A stretch of 64,000 nucleotides of DNA from Juglans regia (taxonomy: Eukaryota > Streptophyta > Magnoliopsida > Fagales > Juglandaceae): positions 29,485,044 to 29,549,043 of the forward strand of contig NC_049911.1 of NCBI RefSeq assembly GCF_001411555.2, read 5' to 3'. Below are positions 29,515 through 42,282 of the stretch, piece by piece. Each line of letters begins with the position of its first letter. Positions within the stretch are counted from its first letter, which is position 1. The notes below the pieces were generated by a model. It did no database searches and was not told where the DNA came from. It saw only the letters and a list, made by a program, of their open reading frames with translations. The translations under genes were made by a program, and so were the position numbers.

Positions 29515-30929
29515 TTACTGAATTTGCCCAGTTTCATCTTTTTTGCTTTGGAGGAACTTGATAAGCCCCTGTAGTGCAACTTTAGCATCATCACTCTTCA
29601 TCAACTCTCTTGCAACTTCCGCAGGTGTGGTCTCCGTCTTCTCTAACAGCTCTTCTATGTCTCCGAAGAGTGGATACTCCTGAATTTGCAAGTAATTAGA
29701 TGCTAATGTCCTGAAACCACTAAAGGAGCAATATGACATTTTGAGGTGCACATCCATGCGACCGGGCCTCAGCAGTGCAGGATCTAGACGGTCTTTGTGA
29801 TTCGTCGTAAACACAATGATTTTCTCGTCTCCACAGCTTGACCACAATCCATCAATGAAGTTCAAAAGACTAGACAGTGTAATCTGCGATGGGAAGAACA
29901 CATTAAATTGGTCTGAATTATACCTTTCAAGTAAATGCAGGAATAGAGAAGTACCTTGCCATCCTCTTCAGATTTGGCTTCCTTCTCCAGATCCCGATTC
30001 TGCAACTCAGCTGAACAATCAATGTCCTCTATTACCAGTATTGATCGACTCCCCGTACCTATCAGTAACCTCCGTAGATCCGAATTGCACTGAACCTCCC
30101 TCAAATCCATGTCATAGATGTCAAACTTAAGATAATTGGCCATGGCTGCCACTAAGCTTGATTTTCCGGTACCGGGCGGTCCATACAACAAATACCCACG
30201 TTTCCAAGCCTTGCCTACCCTCCTATAATACTCCTTCCTTACTGTAAACCTATCAAGATCCTCCATCAAAGCCTTCTTCGTGTCTGGGTCCATGGCCATT
30301 GTATCAAAAGTTGCCGGATGGTCGAGGTTGATGGAGCTCCAATAATCCGTACCATTGTAGTCAATGGTGTAAATCTTAACCGTCTTTGTCTCTTCTGTTA
30401 TCGCTTTTGCTTGTTGCAGAATGTGGGGCAAGTAAGAGCTCAGCGCCATGTCCCTATGCTGCTTGTGAAAACGAAGCTTAAAGCGTCGTAGCTCGGGTCT
30501 CGAAAGTGCGTTTGGATTCCTTTTTTTATTTGAATCCGGCATGTCAATGCGCGAAGACGCCAAAACCCACCCGAATTTCACACCCTTGTAGAAATCGACC
30601 AGTTCTTGATCCGTGTCGATTGCCACTGCTAGTTCCTCCTCTTTCTGCGGCTTATGTACCTTGATTCTCAGAGTTGAAGGTGATAACTTTCTGGCCAAGT
30701 AAACGTTGGCCGCCTCGAACATCTGGTTTTGGGTGAGCCCTTCAAACTCGTCGATGACGACGGTGAGCTGGGAAGACAAACGGGTGGAGAGCTTCTGGAA
30801 GTATTCATGGACGGCTTCGGGGAGGAGATCGTTAGCAATGTTTCGGACGAGAATTGTTGAGGCGGCGAGAGAGGTGGCCACTGATATTATCATGGATTGG
30901 TTTTGGAGAAAAGTTTTGATCGGCACCAT
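29515..30929 (-). CDS. membrane-anchored AAA ATPase (ASD / HSR4-like)
   Basis: Two exons on the minus strand, 30929-29955 and 29883-29515, join in phase 0 through a 71-bp intron and give 447 aa. An N-terminal hydrophobic segment (MIISVATSLAASTILV) is a likely membrane anchor. The plant AAA-associated domain follows (residues about 35-130, with LTVVIDEFEG). Walker A GPPGTGKSS is at about 250-258, Walker B SILVIEDIDC at 296-305, and the second region of homology TTNHKDRLDPALLRPGRMD at 351-369. The family includes Arabidopsis ASD, AATP1 and HSR4 and tobacco NtAAA1, in ER or mitochondrial outer membranes with stress or defence roles. The C terminus is short: it stops after LIKFLQSKKDETGQIQ, where many relatives run on, and the stop is 3 bp from a MITE. 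No closer subfamily name is safe. Confidence 0.9.
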
Positions 30930-31909
30930 TCTGATTTGGCTTGGGATGAGAAGTGTGAGGGTTTTACGAGGGTTTGCTTAGTGGAGAGAGAGTCGGAAAC
31001 CGACCTCGGGGAGTTTGAAAGTTGGGAACTTTGTAGAAGGCTCGTGTTTCTTCGTTTTTGGTGCGAAAAGAGTAGGGAACTAGAAGAATAATTTCCTTAC
31101 CATACCCGCACAACTTTTTTTTTTATTTTTTTCATTTTTCTTATAATAGATATGTGATGTATAGATGATAAGTAGAATAATTTAATTAATTTAATAAAAA
31201 AAATTTAAAAGATATAAAATGTGTGGTATAGGCATCCCTTCTTTAAATAAAATTTTATAAAGTTATTTAAAGTCATTAAAAATAACAAAATGTAAGATAA
31301 ACAAATATCTGTAAACTCCCTTATTCACATTGATCATCCTACGCGATGGATGGCTAGTTATTTCTTGGTCTCTGGGATTGGATCAACGGCCCACAAACCG
31401 AAAAACATGAAACGCCCGTTCCATCGTATAATGGGCTTTTTCTTTACTTTGAGAAGCCCATTGAGCTATGGTGCTTCAAAAAAACCTCGTCGGTGACTAC
31501 TGTTTCCCCCTCCCCTTCATCTTTCAGCCTAAGCATTAGGAAATTAAAGCAGATCCGAACTGTGCAACTACACTGCACAATCCTTCTCAATGAAGTATCA
31601 ACATGCCTTCATAGTCAATACTTTTCATGGTAATAATTTTCTCCATAAATCTACTCCAAATTATTTGAGATTTACAACAAATAAAGAATATAGATAATTT
31701 AATTCATTGAAATGATTGAAAGGGAAAGGGGGAAAAAAAAAAAAAAAAAGGCAGGGTATTTGATGGGCAGTCTAAAAGTGATTGCAATCCAAAGTGTGAC
31801 GATGGTTTAAATTCTGGTTTCTCGGAACCTCTTTTAAAAGTCTCTTTCCTTGTACAAAGTTAGAATGATCCTTTCATGTTGATTCAGATGGATGCCTCGG
31901 ATTTTATGG

Positions 31910-32078
31910 AAAAATTTAATTATAAGCGATTCTGCACACTAATATGCATATCAATTCATTATGATTGATCAGAAAATAAATTTTATTAAAAATAATACTA
32001 ATTTAAATTTAGAATATGAAGATAACAACATTAATACGTAGATTAATACGTAAAATTTATTGTACATAGCAAAACTCT
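31910..32078. repeat. family B interspersed repeat, copy 2
   Basis: It is collinear with 4572-4744. Both share AATTATAAGCGATT, TGATTGATCA, ATTTAAATTTAGAATATGAA and CATAGCAAAACTC. Confidence 0.65.
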
Positions 32079-32651
32079 ATTTATATACTTTATTAACATC
32101 TCAAACGTCCAAATAGTGACCGCTCAGTGGTCGGAAATCTGCACAAAACCCCTCCAAATTTTATGTTTTGTCCAATTAGAGAAGAAACCAAAAGAAAATC
32201 AATAATGCCCCACTGGGCCACAAACTCCACTACGGTAGTTGATTTATGTATTATAGCATGTCACATCCAAGCAAAACCAAATGATATTATTATGTCTCAC
32301 CCATTCTATTATCCTTTTTGTTATTATTATTATTATCATTATTGTTGGTTCTGTAATTTAAAATGGGTTTCTACAATTCGGGTACTGTATTTAGCTTTTA
32401 AAATATTTCAGTAATTAGGATAAAAAAACTATAAGATCGCATCAGAGCTGCTTTTGATTCAAAGAAGAGAGAAGCATTCAATACCTATAGAACACTGCAT
32501 ATTCACAGTATATTTCATATAACATACCTCCCCCATTGATTTAATAGCCAAAAACAATTTATCAATTAAGGAAAACGAACTCGGAACTACTCGGTAAAAA
32601 TCGTTAAGTTTTTAAATAAAATTAAAAAAATACTTTAGTCACAAAAGGATT

Positions 32652-32760
32652 ACACAAATTAATGACTTGATATACATCAGATTGTAAAGTTATTTTCATT
32701 ATAAAGTAGATCTAACGGATTCCATGAAACCACATTAGTTTGTAGGTTTACTTTGTATAA
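32652..32760. repeat. family C foldback repeat, copy 1
   Basis: The stretch has ATACATCAGATTGTAAAGTT, AAAGTAGATCTAACGG and a right arm that resembles the inverted left arm. It is related to 57311-57415, 61555-61690 and 63890-64000. Confidence 0.5.
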
Positions 32761-32914
32761 TATTTTTATGTATGTAATAGTTCTCATAAAATTACTGTAA
32801 AAGAGAAGGTATTTTTTTTTCCTCCCAATAATGACATCTTGCAGCACGAAATACATGCAAAGGAACGAACAGTAAACACAAAGGATTCGAGAAAAAGTGA
32901 CTTGCTTGATTTGG

Positions 32915-33459
32915 TTACATAATGGAACAATAATTGTAATAATCTTCAGCAATAACATACCACACATCGCATCTCTGACATGCCTTTGGTGTATAAAGAA
33001 GAACGTCTTTCTTCTCATCCTTCTTCTCTTCTTTTTGAGGACCTACACTGACTACTGTGGCAGATTTTCTGAATTTTCTGACCTTCTTGATGATTGTCAC
33101 TGGATCAGCTTCTCCAATTACTGTCACCGTACTCTTTGAAGGGTCAAGCACTATAGAAGTTATTCCTTCTATTGTTGCAATTACCTTCATTACCTTCTGC
33201 CTGCACTTCGAACAGAGCAGTTCCACTGACACCACAGTTTTCTGCAACAGAGAAGACTCAGATTGGTTAGAACGAACTTCTGAGGAGATAAATTATATTA
33301 CACAGCACATGTACTGAAAAAGTAATGCAGTGTCAGTCAGTGAAAGAGATAGAAGGGCAGAGGAGAATGAGAGGTCAAGAATTAAACAGAGGCAAAAGGA
33401 TAGAAATACGCGTTAAGTATGAAAGGATATGAGCAGAGGAGAGATGGAACCTTTGACAT
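32915..33459 (-). CDS. heavy-metal-associated isoprenylated plant protein (HIPP)
   Basis: Two minus-strand exons, 33459-33451 (Met-Ser-Lys) and 33241-32915, give 111 aa. The HMA fold spans about residues 4-65: it starts KTVVSVELLCSKCRQKVMKV, with a CxxC-type metal pair (CSKC), and continues ITSIVLDPSKSTVTVIGEAD. A Lys/Glu-rich linker (KEEKKDEKKD) leads to ACQRCDVWYVIAEDYY, which holds a second CxxC. The protein ends in CSIM, a CaaX prenylation box, so it should be membrane-attached after lipidation. HIPPs bind or shuttle metals and take part in stress responses. The first exon is tiny and its donor (AAG|GTTCCA) is weak, so the start is the least certain part. The 210-bp intron otherwise fits. 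Confidence 0.87.
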
Positions 33460-36400
33460 GCTTGGATGAAAATAAGTTGGGGACTAGAACAAACGGCTCG
33501 GGAACTATGGATGGATCTGAAAGTTGCAATGCATAAATTGTTCTCTTTTTATTATGTTTTTGAGAGTGCTAGGATATCCTTTCTTGTGTTCTTAGAACAG
33601 GTATGGTTGAATACAGAACAAGAGTGACATTGTTAGTTGGTGACTGGTAATAAATGCCAGTCAGAAGGAGGGTGTTGATTGGATCACATATGCCATCCCA
33701 TATGCATTTAATGCAGACAGACAGAGGTAGATATTTCAAACAATGTAATCATACTATTTACCACTAGTTCCAACTAACATTCACTAACAATTCTATATAG
33801 GAAGACATTTTATTTTCTAATTTCACACCCTGGATAAGAAGCGCTCAAGTGGGAAGCTGAAGGAAAACATTCAATCGCTGATACAAAACTTTGATGAATA
33901 CGGCTGCAATGTACGCACGCTATACAGGTCCCGCCCCCCTTTTTTATGACCTAGAACATCATCAAGAAGCGCCTTTCAGATCCACCACGGGAGAGGAAAT
34001 TCATAGTACACGATTCCACCAGCGAAAACTACTAGTGTAAAAGAGAACTTAAAGATGTCTGGTTCTACAACTCACCCCAAGTCCGCCCTCTCATTACTCG
34101 TTGCACCATATCCAGTTTTCGTGCTTTTTGGAACTATGATCCTATGTAGGCAATAATAAGTTACTTTAGCCTGAGAAGAATAATAAATAATGACCAGACA
34201 ATGCGCCTTGTCTTAACAGTCATTTTTGGTTGTATTAAGAACAACTCTAGCTTTTTAATATATGTTTCGTACTTTTGTGTGACGGAGAGAGAGAGTGAGA
34301 GAGGGGGGGATACCTTTTCACTGCTCAGGAGCTAGTTGTTGAGCACGTGTTTCAGCAAAGCTGCAGGCAAACATAATTGGACCGCAAAATCATTCCACTA
34401 AGCTGATTAAAATATCAGGACTTCTCGAACAGAGCTCACAGTCTTCCATCACTCTAGCGTCGGGTTAACTGCTGCTTCAGTATAATGTTCTCTGTAGAAG
34501 GGAGCAATCGAAAATGCAATTAAAAACATGAATTTCCCAAACGATACCTCCAGCCAAAGGCTGAAGTGGGATGGCCCAGCACTCTTAAAAAATATTAGGA
34601 ATCTTTATATGGTTAGACAATTTTTAAGAAACAAGACATCCTAACGCTTATAAACATATTAATAAAAGCTCAAAATAAGATCACATTAAGCAAAAAATGG
34701 CATTCTAAAACTTAACCAACTATGATAAATTTGAAACAAACAATTTAACGGAATGCCATGCCTCTAAGATGAAATATTATTAGAGTTAATAAAATCCTTT
34801 AAAACTGTTAAAATCCTTTATAATTAAAAACAAAAGAAAAAGAGCGTTTAAAAGATACAAAAACAGCAAATGAAAGCAGAGTTCCATCATACACGTGCAT
34901 AGTAGCAACAAAAATACACTAAAACTTGAGGACATTAAAAACAAATCCCCTGAAGGATAACCCTGTAACAATCCGACCAGTCTGATGGTGCTCTCTGCAG
35001 ACTGCAACCATAACTGGTCTAAATTCCTCCATATAACTTGCATGTATGCCATCTAAGGCACATCTGGTGCACAAACTAGGTCCAAAAGGGATGTCGGGCA
35101 TTTATACCAAACGGCTATATCATCAATCTCGTAGGGTTGATGGCTGATGAGACCACAAACCATAATTAACTTGCACAAGATGTAATTAAAACCCAAAAGA
35201 CAACAAAGGTGGTGTGGTGATAGAAATATACTGGCAGCTTCTACTATCTCAGAACATGTGAATATCCATATATGATTTGTATAAGCAGTTACTCCTTCAA
35301 ATAAATTTTAACATCTTGTAGAAGTTAATCAATTTTCGGGTTTGCAGAGTTGTTGCAATTAGTTATTTGCTTCCAGGGGGTCTACCCAGAACAGTAACTC
35401 AATCTTAACACTTCTCTGCACACCATGGTCAATTTGAAATCCAGCTGTATGCATTTATAGGACATGTGAGCATAGATGAAATGGCATTGAAGTAGTTGAC
35501 TAGGGGTGTAATCGGTCCGGTCCGGTCCGGTTTTGGACAAAATTTAGAACCGAATCGGTATGTACCGATTTTGTATTTTTCAAAACCGATTACGCACCGA
35601 TTAACCTCCTAAACCGGTATCTCCGATTTTACCGGTTTCCGCTCCGGTTTTCCGGTATTTTAAAATGTAAGTTTGTCATTAAAAAATAAAAATTTGTACA
35701 TAAAAAATCTGTTCTAAAAATCTCTTCCTATTACAAAATTTGCACTGCTAAAAAAATCTGTTTTAGTAAAAAAATTAGTATTAGTTATAAACTTATATAT
35801 TAGTATAGCTATATAATATATTAGACTATATATAATATAATTTAATATATATATTTTATGTTTAAAGCATATGATCAATTAAATTCTCATCTTCAAGATT
35901 AAACTTTTATTTTATAAATTATAATAATATTATCTTATATATAATTATATTAATAACATATGATCAAACAAATTACAAATGTTCATATTTAAGATTAACA
36001 TTTTATGTTATAATTTATAAATTATAATATGAAATTATTTCATATATGATATATAATTATATATATTATATATAAAAAATTCACATATAATTATATATTA
36101 TATATATAACTTATATATAAAATATTATATTATATTTTTTTCTCCCAACCGGTCTGGTCTAGTCCTGGAAATTGTAGAATCGGAACCGGACCGGTTCCGG
36201 CCGGTTTGCATAATTCAAGAACCGGTTCCGGACCGGACCGGTTTTCCGGTTTAAATTTACACCCCTATAGTTGACGTATCATTTTCTCCACTGAGCACAA
36301 AATCAGTGTTCTGTCACTTTTGCCTCTACTCTTATTGCAGTCCCATTGAATATAACAACAAGAAGATAAAGAAAATACCAATGACTAGGCCTCCGTGAGA

Positions 36401-36956
36401 AACCCATATAGCATGTGATGTACATAGCAGCATACACATGTATGTCAATGAAAAAACCCATAATAGGCATGCATGTGGATGAAAGACGAAAAATCAATTT
36501 CGGAATGCTTTTGTCACAATGATTAACAATCAGTGGCAAGCATCAAATCTAGAGTACATGCTCATAGTGCATGCGGTTAAATCCTAATCCAAGTATGCTT
36601 TGCAATATATCATAAGAAAAGATTGTGGAAAGAGGACTTCACACTCTAAACCAAATAAACTCCTCCTACACCAAAGCCAAATATGGAAAAGGGGAAGGGG
36701 AAGAGAAGGAATTTAAAAAATGCCGCTTGTAAGTTTAAATTACCAAGAAAACGATACAAAAATATAATACTTTATACAAAGGCAAAACATGTTTGCTGCG
36801 ATAACAGGATGAAAAAGTAGCTAAAAGATGAGGAGTTGTCACCTGCATTCCTACAAACAAATAACAGTTGTGTAAAGGAATGCCCTCTCAAAATACTTGC
36901 ACATACCAGTAGAATCCTCAGTCAGAATTATCCTCCATGCATTAAGTTGAGTTTCT
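33460..36956. other. intergenic region holding one hAT MITE
   Basis: Apart from the element at 35501-36267 I see no supported gene. Overlapping minus-strand frames at 34786-35101 have a Cys-containing stretch but match no family I know and lack a clear exon structure. Transcribed UTR or a decayed gene is possible. The right end is IPK1 3' UTR. Confidence 0.45.
35501..36267. mobile_element. 767-bp hAT-type MITE with perfect 8-bp target duplication
   Basis: The direct repeat TAGTTGAC flanks the element at 35493-35500 and 36268-36275. The termini are TAGGGGTGTAATCGG and, from the right end, TAGGGGTGTAAATTT. Subterminal regions repeat GGTCCGGTCCGG and ACCGGTT on both sides, around an AT-rich core. 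It has no transposase, so it is non-autonomous. Confidence 0.9.
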
Positions 36957-39900
36957 TTAAGTCGTATTAGCCTTTATGCTTCTTTCTGCTTCCACCATAT
37001 GAGTGTAGCAGTTCACAATCTTCTTGTCTAACTCATAATAGTCTTCCATCTTCTTCAACGGTTTCAAATCTAGGTCAATGAAAGATGCCTAGGAAATTGA
37101 AACTCAAGTAAGATATCAATGTCATAAGAAATGACACCTTGAAATAGAAATGTTCGACTTTCAACTAGGAATTTAGTCAGTAAATTAAATTTATCTAAGA
37201 TGTTTCAGATGTAATTCCAAAACTTTTGGTGCTATTGTCAATCTTTTAAACAATCTTCTTTTCCTGTTAAGAAAATATTTGAGTTTTCCAAATATCAAGA
37301 TAATAAGTCATACTATTTTCTTACATGAAATTCCCAAAGGTAAATCAACATCAACTATGCATATAAATTTCAAATGAAACATGTTGAGCGCTATCTACCT
37401 TGTAATCAAAGATTTGGTTGGTTGCCTCTAGGTGTATTTTATTATATGGAGATCCTGAATAACCATCTTCACTTGGTCTAAAACTAATTATTAGACTACA
37501 GTCTTTTGCAGTTGCCGCTATCAAATAGTCCTTTACAATCTTCAAGCTTTCATCCAAAGGAATGGAATGCAAAGATGTATATATCTGTGAAACTTTGTCT
37601 CCACCAGATTCTCTGCATACTGGACAAGACTCATATATGATGTCATAATATGCATGAACCGCTCCTTCTATGTCAAAATTATCAAGCTTCTGGATCTCAA
37701 GAAGCTGATCCAGTACTCCAGACTTATAAACTGTCTCAGAAACAAGCTGTAGGAAATTCATTGTACGCGTGTTATTATCTGCCCAGATGACAGACTTGAG
37801 TGCATCTTCAAATGCTTCACTAATCACAAAACTAGTACTGTTCGCACCAGCACCCAAGGCCCCAAATATGAGAGAACCATTCAAGAATACCCTGAAATTA
37901 TTCTGAGGGGTGTTAAAGAGACTGATAATAGCTTTATCTATCCTGTCCTTGCACTTAGAGAACAGATCGATGGGATCATATTCGCTTAATTCTGATATCT
38001 GTAGCATGCATTGGAACAAACCAGAGTCAGAAACAAACGTCTAAAATAACATCATTACTGCAAGAGGTCTTCTAAGCAAAAAAAAGATTAATAATTTCAC
38101 AAATTCCCATGGAAAGTGGAATTGGATCCATCGGATCGAACATAAAATATAAATACAGATGAAGATAATTCAATACAAGCTAACTTGGTATCAAGATGAA
38201 AAGAAAGAATGTACCTCTCCTTGATGCAACTTCAAGGCCTGGTGCATTCTAAATCGAGTAATGCTCCGTTTAATGGCATTTCTGTCCGATATGAATCTTG
38301 AAAAAGGGAGAAATCCACATTTGGGCTTTTGGGAAAGTGGAAGTGCAACAGAGAAAAAAAAAAAGAATAAAGATTATTGGTGTTTGATTTTGACATGTCA
38401 CTCAAACACAAAAAATGAAAAGAAATCAAACTGCAAAGACAAGAAATAAGACGAAGGACATGGTAAGGGAGTGGAACCTTTATTTCAACAGATACACAGG
38501 ATCGACTGTTGAGAGTACCTGGCATGGAAAAGATGGAATTAACTAGCAATTTTTCTATACTATACCAAAATGCAAACTACTTTGCATACCATGAGGGAGA
38601 TTTAGGTGCTGGATTTAACCAAACTAGTTGTTTGTCAAAGATATTCGACGAAAGAATTCTAAGAAGGGTAGGCACCCATATATAGTCTACTCTTCCTATC
38701 AGAGTCCCGCACTGGTATTTTCCTAAAGCATATTAGGTAGAATTGATGACAAACTTAATTACATTAACCATTGTGATCGAATCTTTGACAAGTTCGTATC
38801 TAGCAAGATTAACTACCAATTTTCTTTTTGTAAGTAATGTACGTTTGGGTGCTAATTATTCTGGCTCAAAAAAATAAGGAGAAACAAATGCCGTTGTGAG
38901 TCGATTAAAAAATAAGCCACCAATTTGAATTTTGCATCAACGTAAGGTTTCAGACCTAAGATTCTTTATGCCTGCTTGCTAAGTGTGACACAAAGGTGAG
39001 TTACACACCTGTAATTTTTTTAAGTGTAACCTAGAGAAACGCATCAAACAGTAATACCAAAGAGAAGAAATTACCGCCAGGAAAAAGCGAATGATCAGTT
39101 AGGAGAAGCACAGAATCGCGATCCGTATCAACCTTGGCAGCATCAACTCGCCAAGCAGGACGCTGACATATAACATTTTTCTCAACCGAGTCCAGGAACT
39201 CCCTGGACACAAGGACACGCATCTGGAAAAATTGATTGAAAGCCAAGGTCACAGAACTTTAACTACGTTATTATTCTTAAAATGATTATCAATCATGAAA
39301 TCAACCAGAAACAAAACGTCACACTATTTCCACCAGAAATTCCTCACGGATAGACAAATTAGCGGACCAAAAAGAATGCTTCTAAAAATCACAAGATATA
39401 AGCCATGTGCTAATACGCAACTGGTGAGTGGAGACGGAAAAAGCAGAAACCCAAAATTTCAACAAATGAATAAGTTCGCTACACTACTACTTTTATCCTT
39501 GTTCATGTTAAACGTCTTACAATGAAAAAAAAACAAGTTTCAGTTCCAGAATCCGAAAGAGAGATAAAGGACTCGGGAAGCGTACCCCGGCATCAACATG
39601 TTCGGAACCCAAGAGAGGGACCATGACGTGCTGCACGTAAAATTGTGCAGCAATTTCTTTGTTTGGGGACGATACGATGCCGTCGACGTCTCTCCAAAGT
39701 AGCCGTTCGTGCGTGCTCAACGCCGTCGGACTCCTCATGTGCGGCGATCCGTTCCTCGGCGCCTTCGGTATCCGCATTACTTTCCCTATCTATACACGCA
39801 ACATTAAATATTTATACAAATGGACATTTATACTAAGGTTCGAAAACGGCTACAATGAGGATTCGGATAAATGGAAATTATTTCGACTTTCAAGTATTTG

Positions 39901-40136
39901 ATTCAGTCAAAAAAAAAAAACTACGGAAAAGATAATTGAGGAATCGGAAGAAAGTAGGAGCGTACAAACGAGTGAGATGATCCGGTGTATGCGAGAACAA
40001 GATTAGCAGCTCCTTCGCCTCTGTAGACCCAGTCAATTGCGTGCTTCTGCTCTAGAACCACATCCTTATCCTCCTCCTTCAGATTAACGATACCTAATCG
40101 AGCTTGAATATTCGTTTCGAAATTTGAAACCTCCAT
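36957..40136 (-). CDS. IPK1: inositol-pentakisphosphate 2-kinase
   Basis: Seven minus-strand exons: 40136-39966, 39789-39586, 39222-39075, 38518-38478, 38325-38215, 37998-37399 and 37088-36957. They give 468 aa; Arabidopsis IPK1 is about 450. The enzyme phosphorylates InsP5 at the 2 position to make phytate (InsP6). Motifs in order: AIDWVYRGEGAANLVLAY at the N terminus (nucleotide binding), IGKVMRIPKAPRNG, CVSVEIKPKCGFLPFSRF, TRFRMHQALKL, TPQNNFRVFLNGSLIFG, LDQLLEIQKLDNFDIEGA, SLKIVKDYLIAATAKDCSLI, FDYK and DLDLKPLKKM. All are characteristic IPK1 blocks. The start is the first in-frame ATG (MEVSNFETN), and the frame stays open upstream only without ATG. Exon 2 uses acceptor GTGTATAG, giving Ile where Val is usual. 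No key block is missing. Confidence 0.94.
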
Positions 40137-42282
40137 GTACCCCCTGAGTAATCTTGCAAAACAATCAAGAAAAGCCCTATTTCCTCCTCGAACAGAATCG
40201 GCAAAAACGATGCTTTTCTTTTTGCTGTGTGGAGTTGGAGACACGAAGTATGAGTGGAAGTGAGCGTTTCTTTTTGCTTTTCTGCTTGTGCCTTTTTCTT
40301 ACTTTTTGGATGACCCGTTGAATTTGCCATCATAATTCATATTTCTTTATTTATTTTTTTTCTAAGCTGATATTTCTTTATTCAGAGCGATCAGCTCGGT
40401 TGGAGTTGGGGGAAAAACAGCTCATCAGTAAAATGTGACATGAGAGGTTATTCATAATAGAAGAAAAACAGATTATTATTTTCCTTTTCCTTCCCGTTCA
40501 GAACTATCAAAGCTTATTTTTCTATTATAGTTTAGGACAATACTATAGTTTCCGTTGGAAGCTTCTGCTGGAGTGCTAGCATGTGTTTTTATATATTTTT
40601 TTTAAAATTATTTTTTATATAGATTTTTTAACACTTTTAAATATTTTTAAAAAATAAAATAAATTTAATACATCATTAAAAACACTTTCTTAATTAAAAA
40701 GTAAAAAAATCATTAAAAATAATTTTTTATTTTATTTCGTGATTAAGAAAATATTTTTTAATAATATTGTGAATTTTTTTATTTTTTCAAAATATTTAAA
40801 AGTATTAAAAAATCTATATAAAAAATAACTTAAAAAATATATATATAAACACATGTTAGAACTCCAGCGGAAGCTCCCAGCGAGAGCGCTTAGCGGGAGC
40901 TCTAGCATTATTCTTTAGTTTATGCTTCATTACTGTCACTCTGGTCATTTCATGTTTATTTTTCCTATTTGAGTTCAGGATAGATTGCAATGAGCAACTG
41001 GTCCAGCAATCAACTTAAAAATTTATGATGCCTTTGTTTGTATAAGGGATTCAAAAGTCACTATAAAATACTCCTCTGAAATCTCTTCGATAAGGAAATT
41101 AGCTATTTTAGTTGCCGTCGTCGCCATCAATGGTTTGATTTTTGCTCATTATTTATCTCTTTTGTAGAGTCTCTTTCCAAACCAAAAAATGCATATAAGA
41201 ACTTTATAAACTAACACATGGTTCTGCACTTTGTTTCTCTTGTAGGCCTCTGATTTTTGTACAATACCAACACATTATTGTCTCTCTTTTGCATTGAATG
41301 TAGAGTCTCGATTTTTATTTTTTTTCCCGATTTCCTCTTGTTTCACCCCTTCATGTTACTTATCAAAACAATAATGTGTTAGAAAATGTAAATAGAAATT
41401 GAGGCCACTAACTATTTGTAAAAATATCAGACATGATTTTTTGAAGAGTACTAATTTGGTCTAATAAAAGAAATCGAAAGGAATAGAAAAGCATTACTAT
41501 CGTTTACTTGGAATTATTTGGACAGTAATATAGAAGTGCAAAAAGTGTTGGGTGGAATTATTGGGCATATACGAAATAGATAGCTATTTGTTGGGTCGAA
41601 TCATTGGAAGTAATTATTGGGTCATCCCACACCATGTGCAAAAAGTGTTAAAGTGGAGTTTCAAATTAGGCATCTTATCAAACACAAATATTCTTTATAA
41701 GTTATATAATATTGAATGGACCATTAATTAATTAACTTTAAGAGATAAGTGCATGCTCCAGATTAGTCATCCCTAAATAATAAATTTTTAAGAAAAAAGG
41801 AAGAGAAAAGTTGAGTAGATTAATAATTCAAGTGTGGTCCAAAGGAACAGGTAAGTATGGTGCTCAAAAAGTCTGCATATCTACTACACAAAGATGAGCA
41901 ACAAAAATGCAACTTGGGCATTGTCATCTACATGTTCATTTGCCTATGTATTAATATACCTCCAATTCTCTAACTGCATTTTAATAATTAAATAAATCAA
42001 GTTTACATGTACTAAATTAAACTAAAAATCTGGACAATCGATTCCCTAATATTTTATATCCAAATGATCCTCCAATAGAATAATATTGTAGGATATAAAA
42101 ATCAAAAGTATAGTTGTTAATAAAGAAATCAAAATGAATATTTGATAGATCCTAGCTTTCCAACCTCCCAAGCTGAAATCCATTAGCTAGCTATATATAT
42201 AACATAAGCTAGCTATAAACTAGTCTATCAATTAAATGTGATTTGATGTGATTTGTGTACTAAACTTTTTGTTTCTTATTTT
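40137..42282. other. intergenic region with a long foldback element
   Basis: The stretch next to 40136 is the IPK1 leader and promoter. The foldback element lies at 40536-40913. From 40914 to 42282 I see only AT-rich sequence without a supported gene. Confidence 0.5.
40536..40913. mobile_element. 378-bp foldback MITE
   Basis: The ends are GACAATACTATAG and, from the right, GAATAATGCTAGAG, with TTTAG on both sides (40531-40535 and 40914-40918). Nearly the whole element is one inverted repeat: TAGCATGTGTTTTTATATAT on the left is mirrored on the right, as are ATATAGATTTTTTAA and ACTTTTAAATATTTT. A transcript would fold into a hairpin with arms of about 170 nt. The superfamily is uncertain. Confidence 0.7.

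Larger units (their letters stand above)
30930..32914. other. intergenic region, no gene seen
   Basis: The 5' leader and promoter of the AAA ATPase lie at the left. GGCCCA and GCCCATT motifs occur at about 31389-31460. Family B copy 2 lies at 31910-32078 and a family C foldback at 32652-32760. A poly-A tract is at about 31732-31749. The open frame at 32127-32414 is AT-rich with no recognisable domain. Confidence 0.5.

Noticed and set aside
34786..35101. Possible small Cys-containing gene on the minus strand
   Set aside because: Two overlapping frames compete, neither matches a family I know, and no exon structure was found.
39966..40244. Extended IPK1 N terminus starting at 40244
   Set aside because: The codon at 40244 is GTG. 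The first in-frame ATG is at 40136, and the extra residues have no family support.
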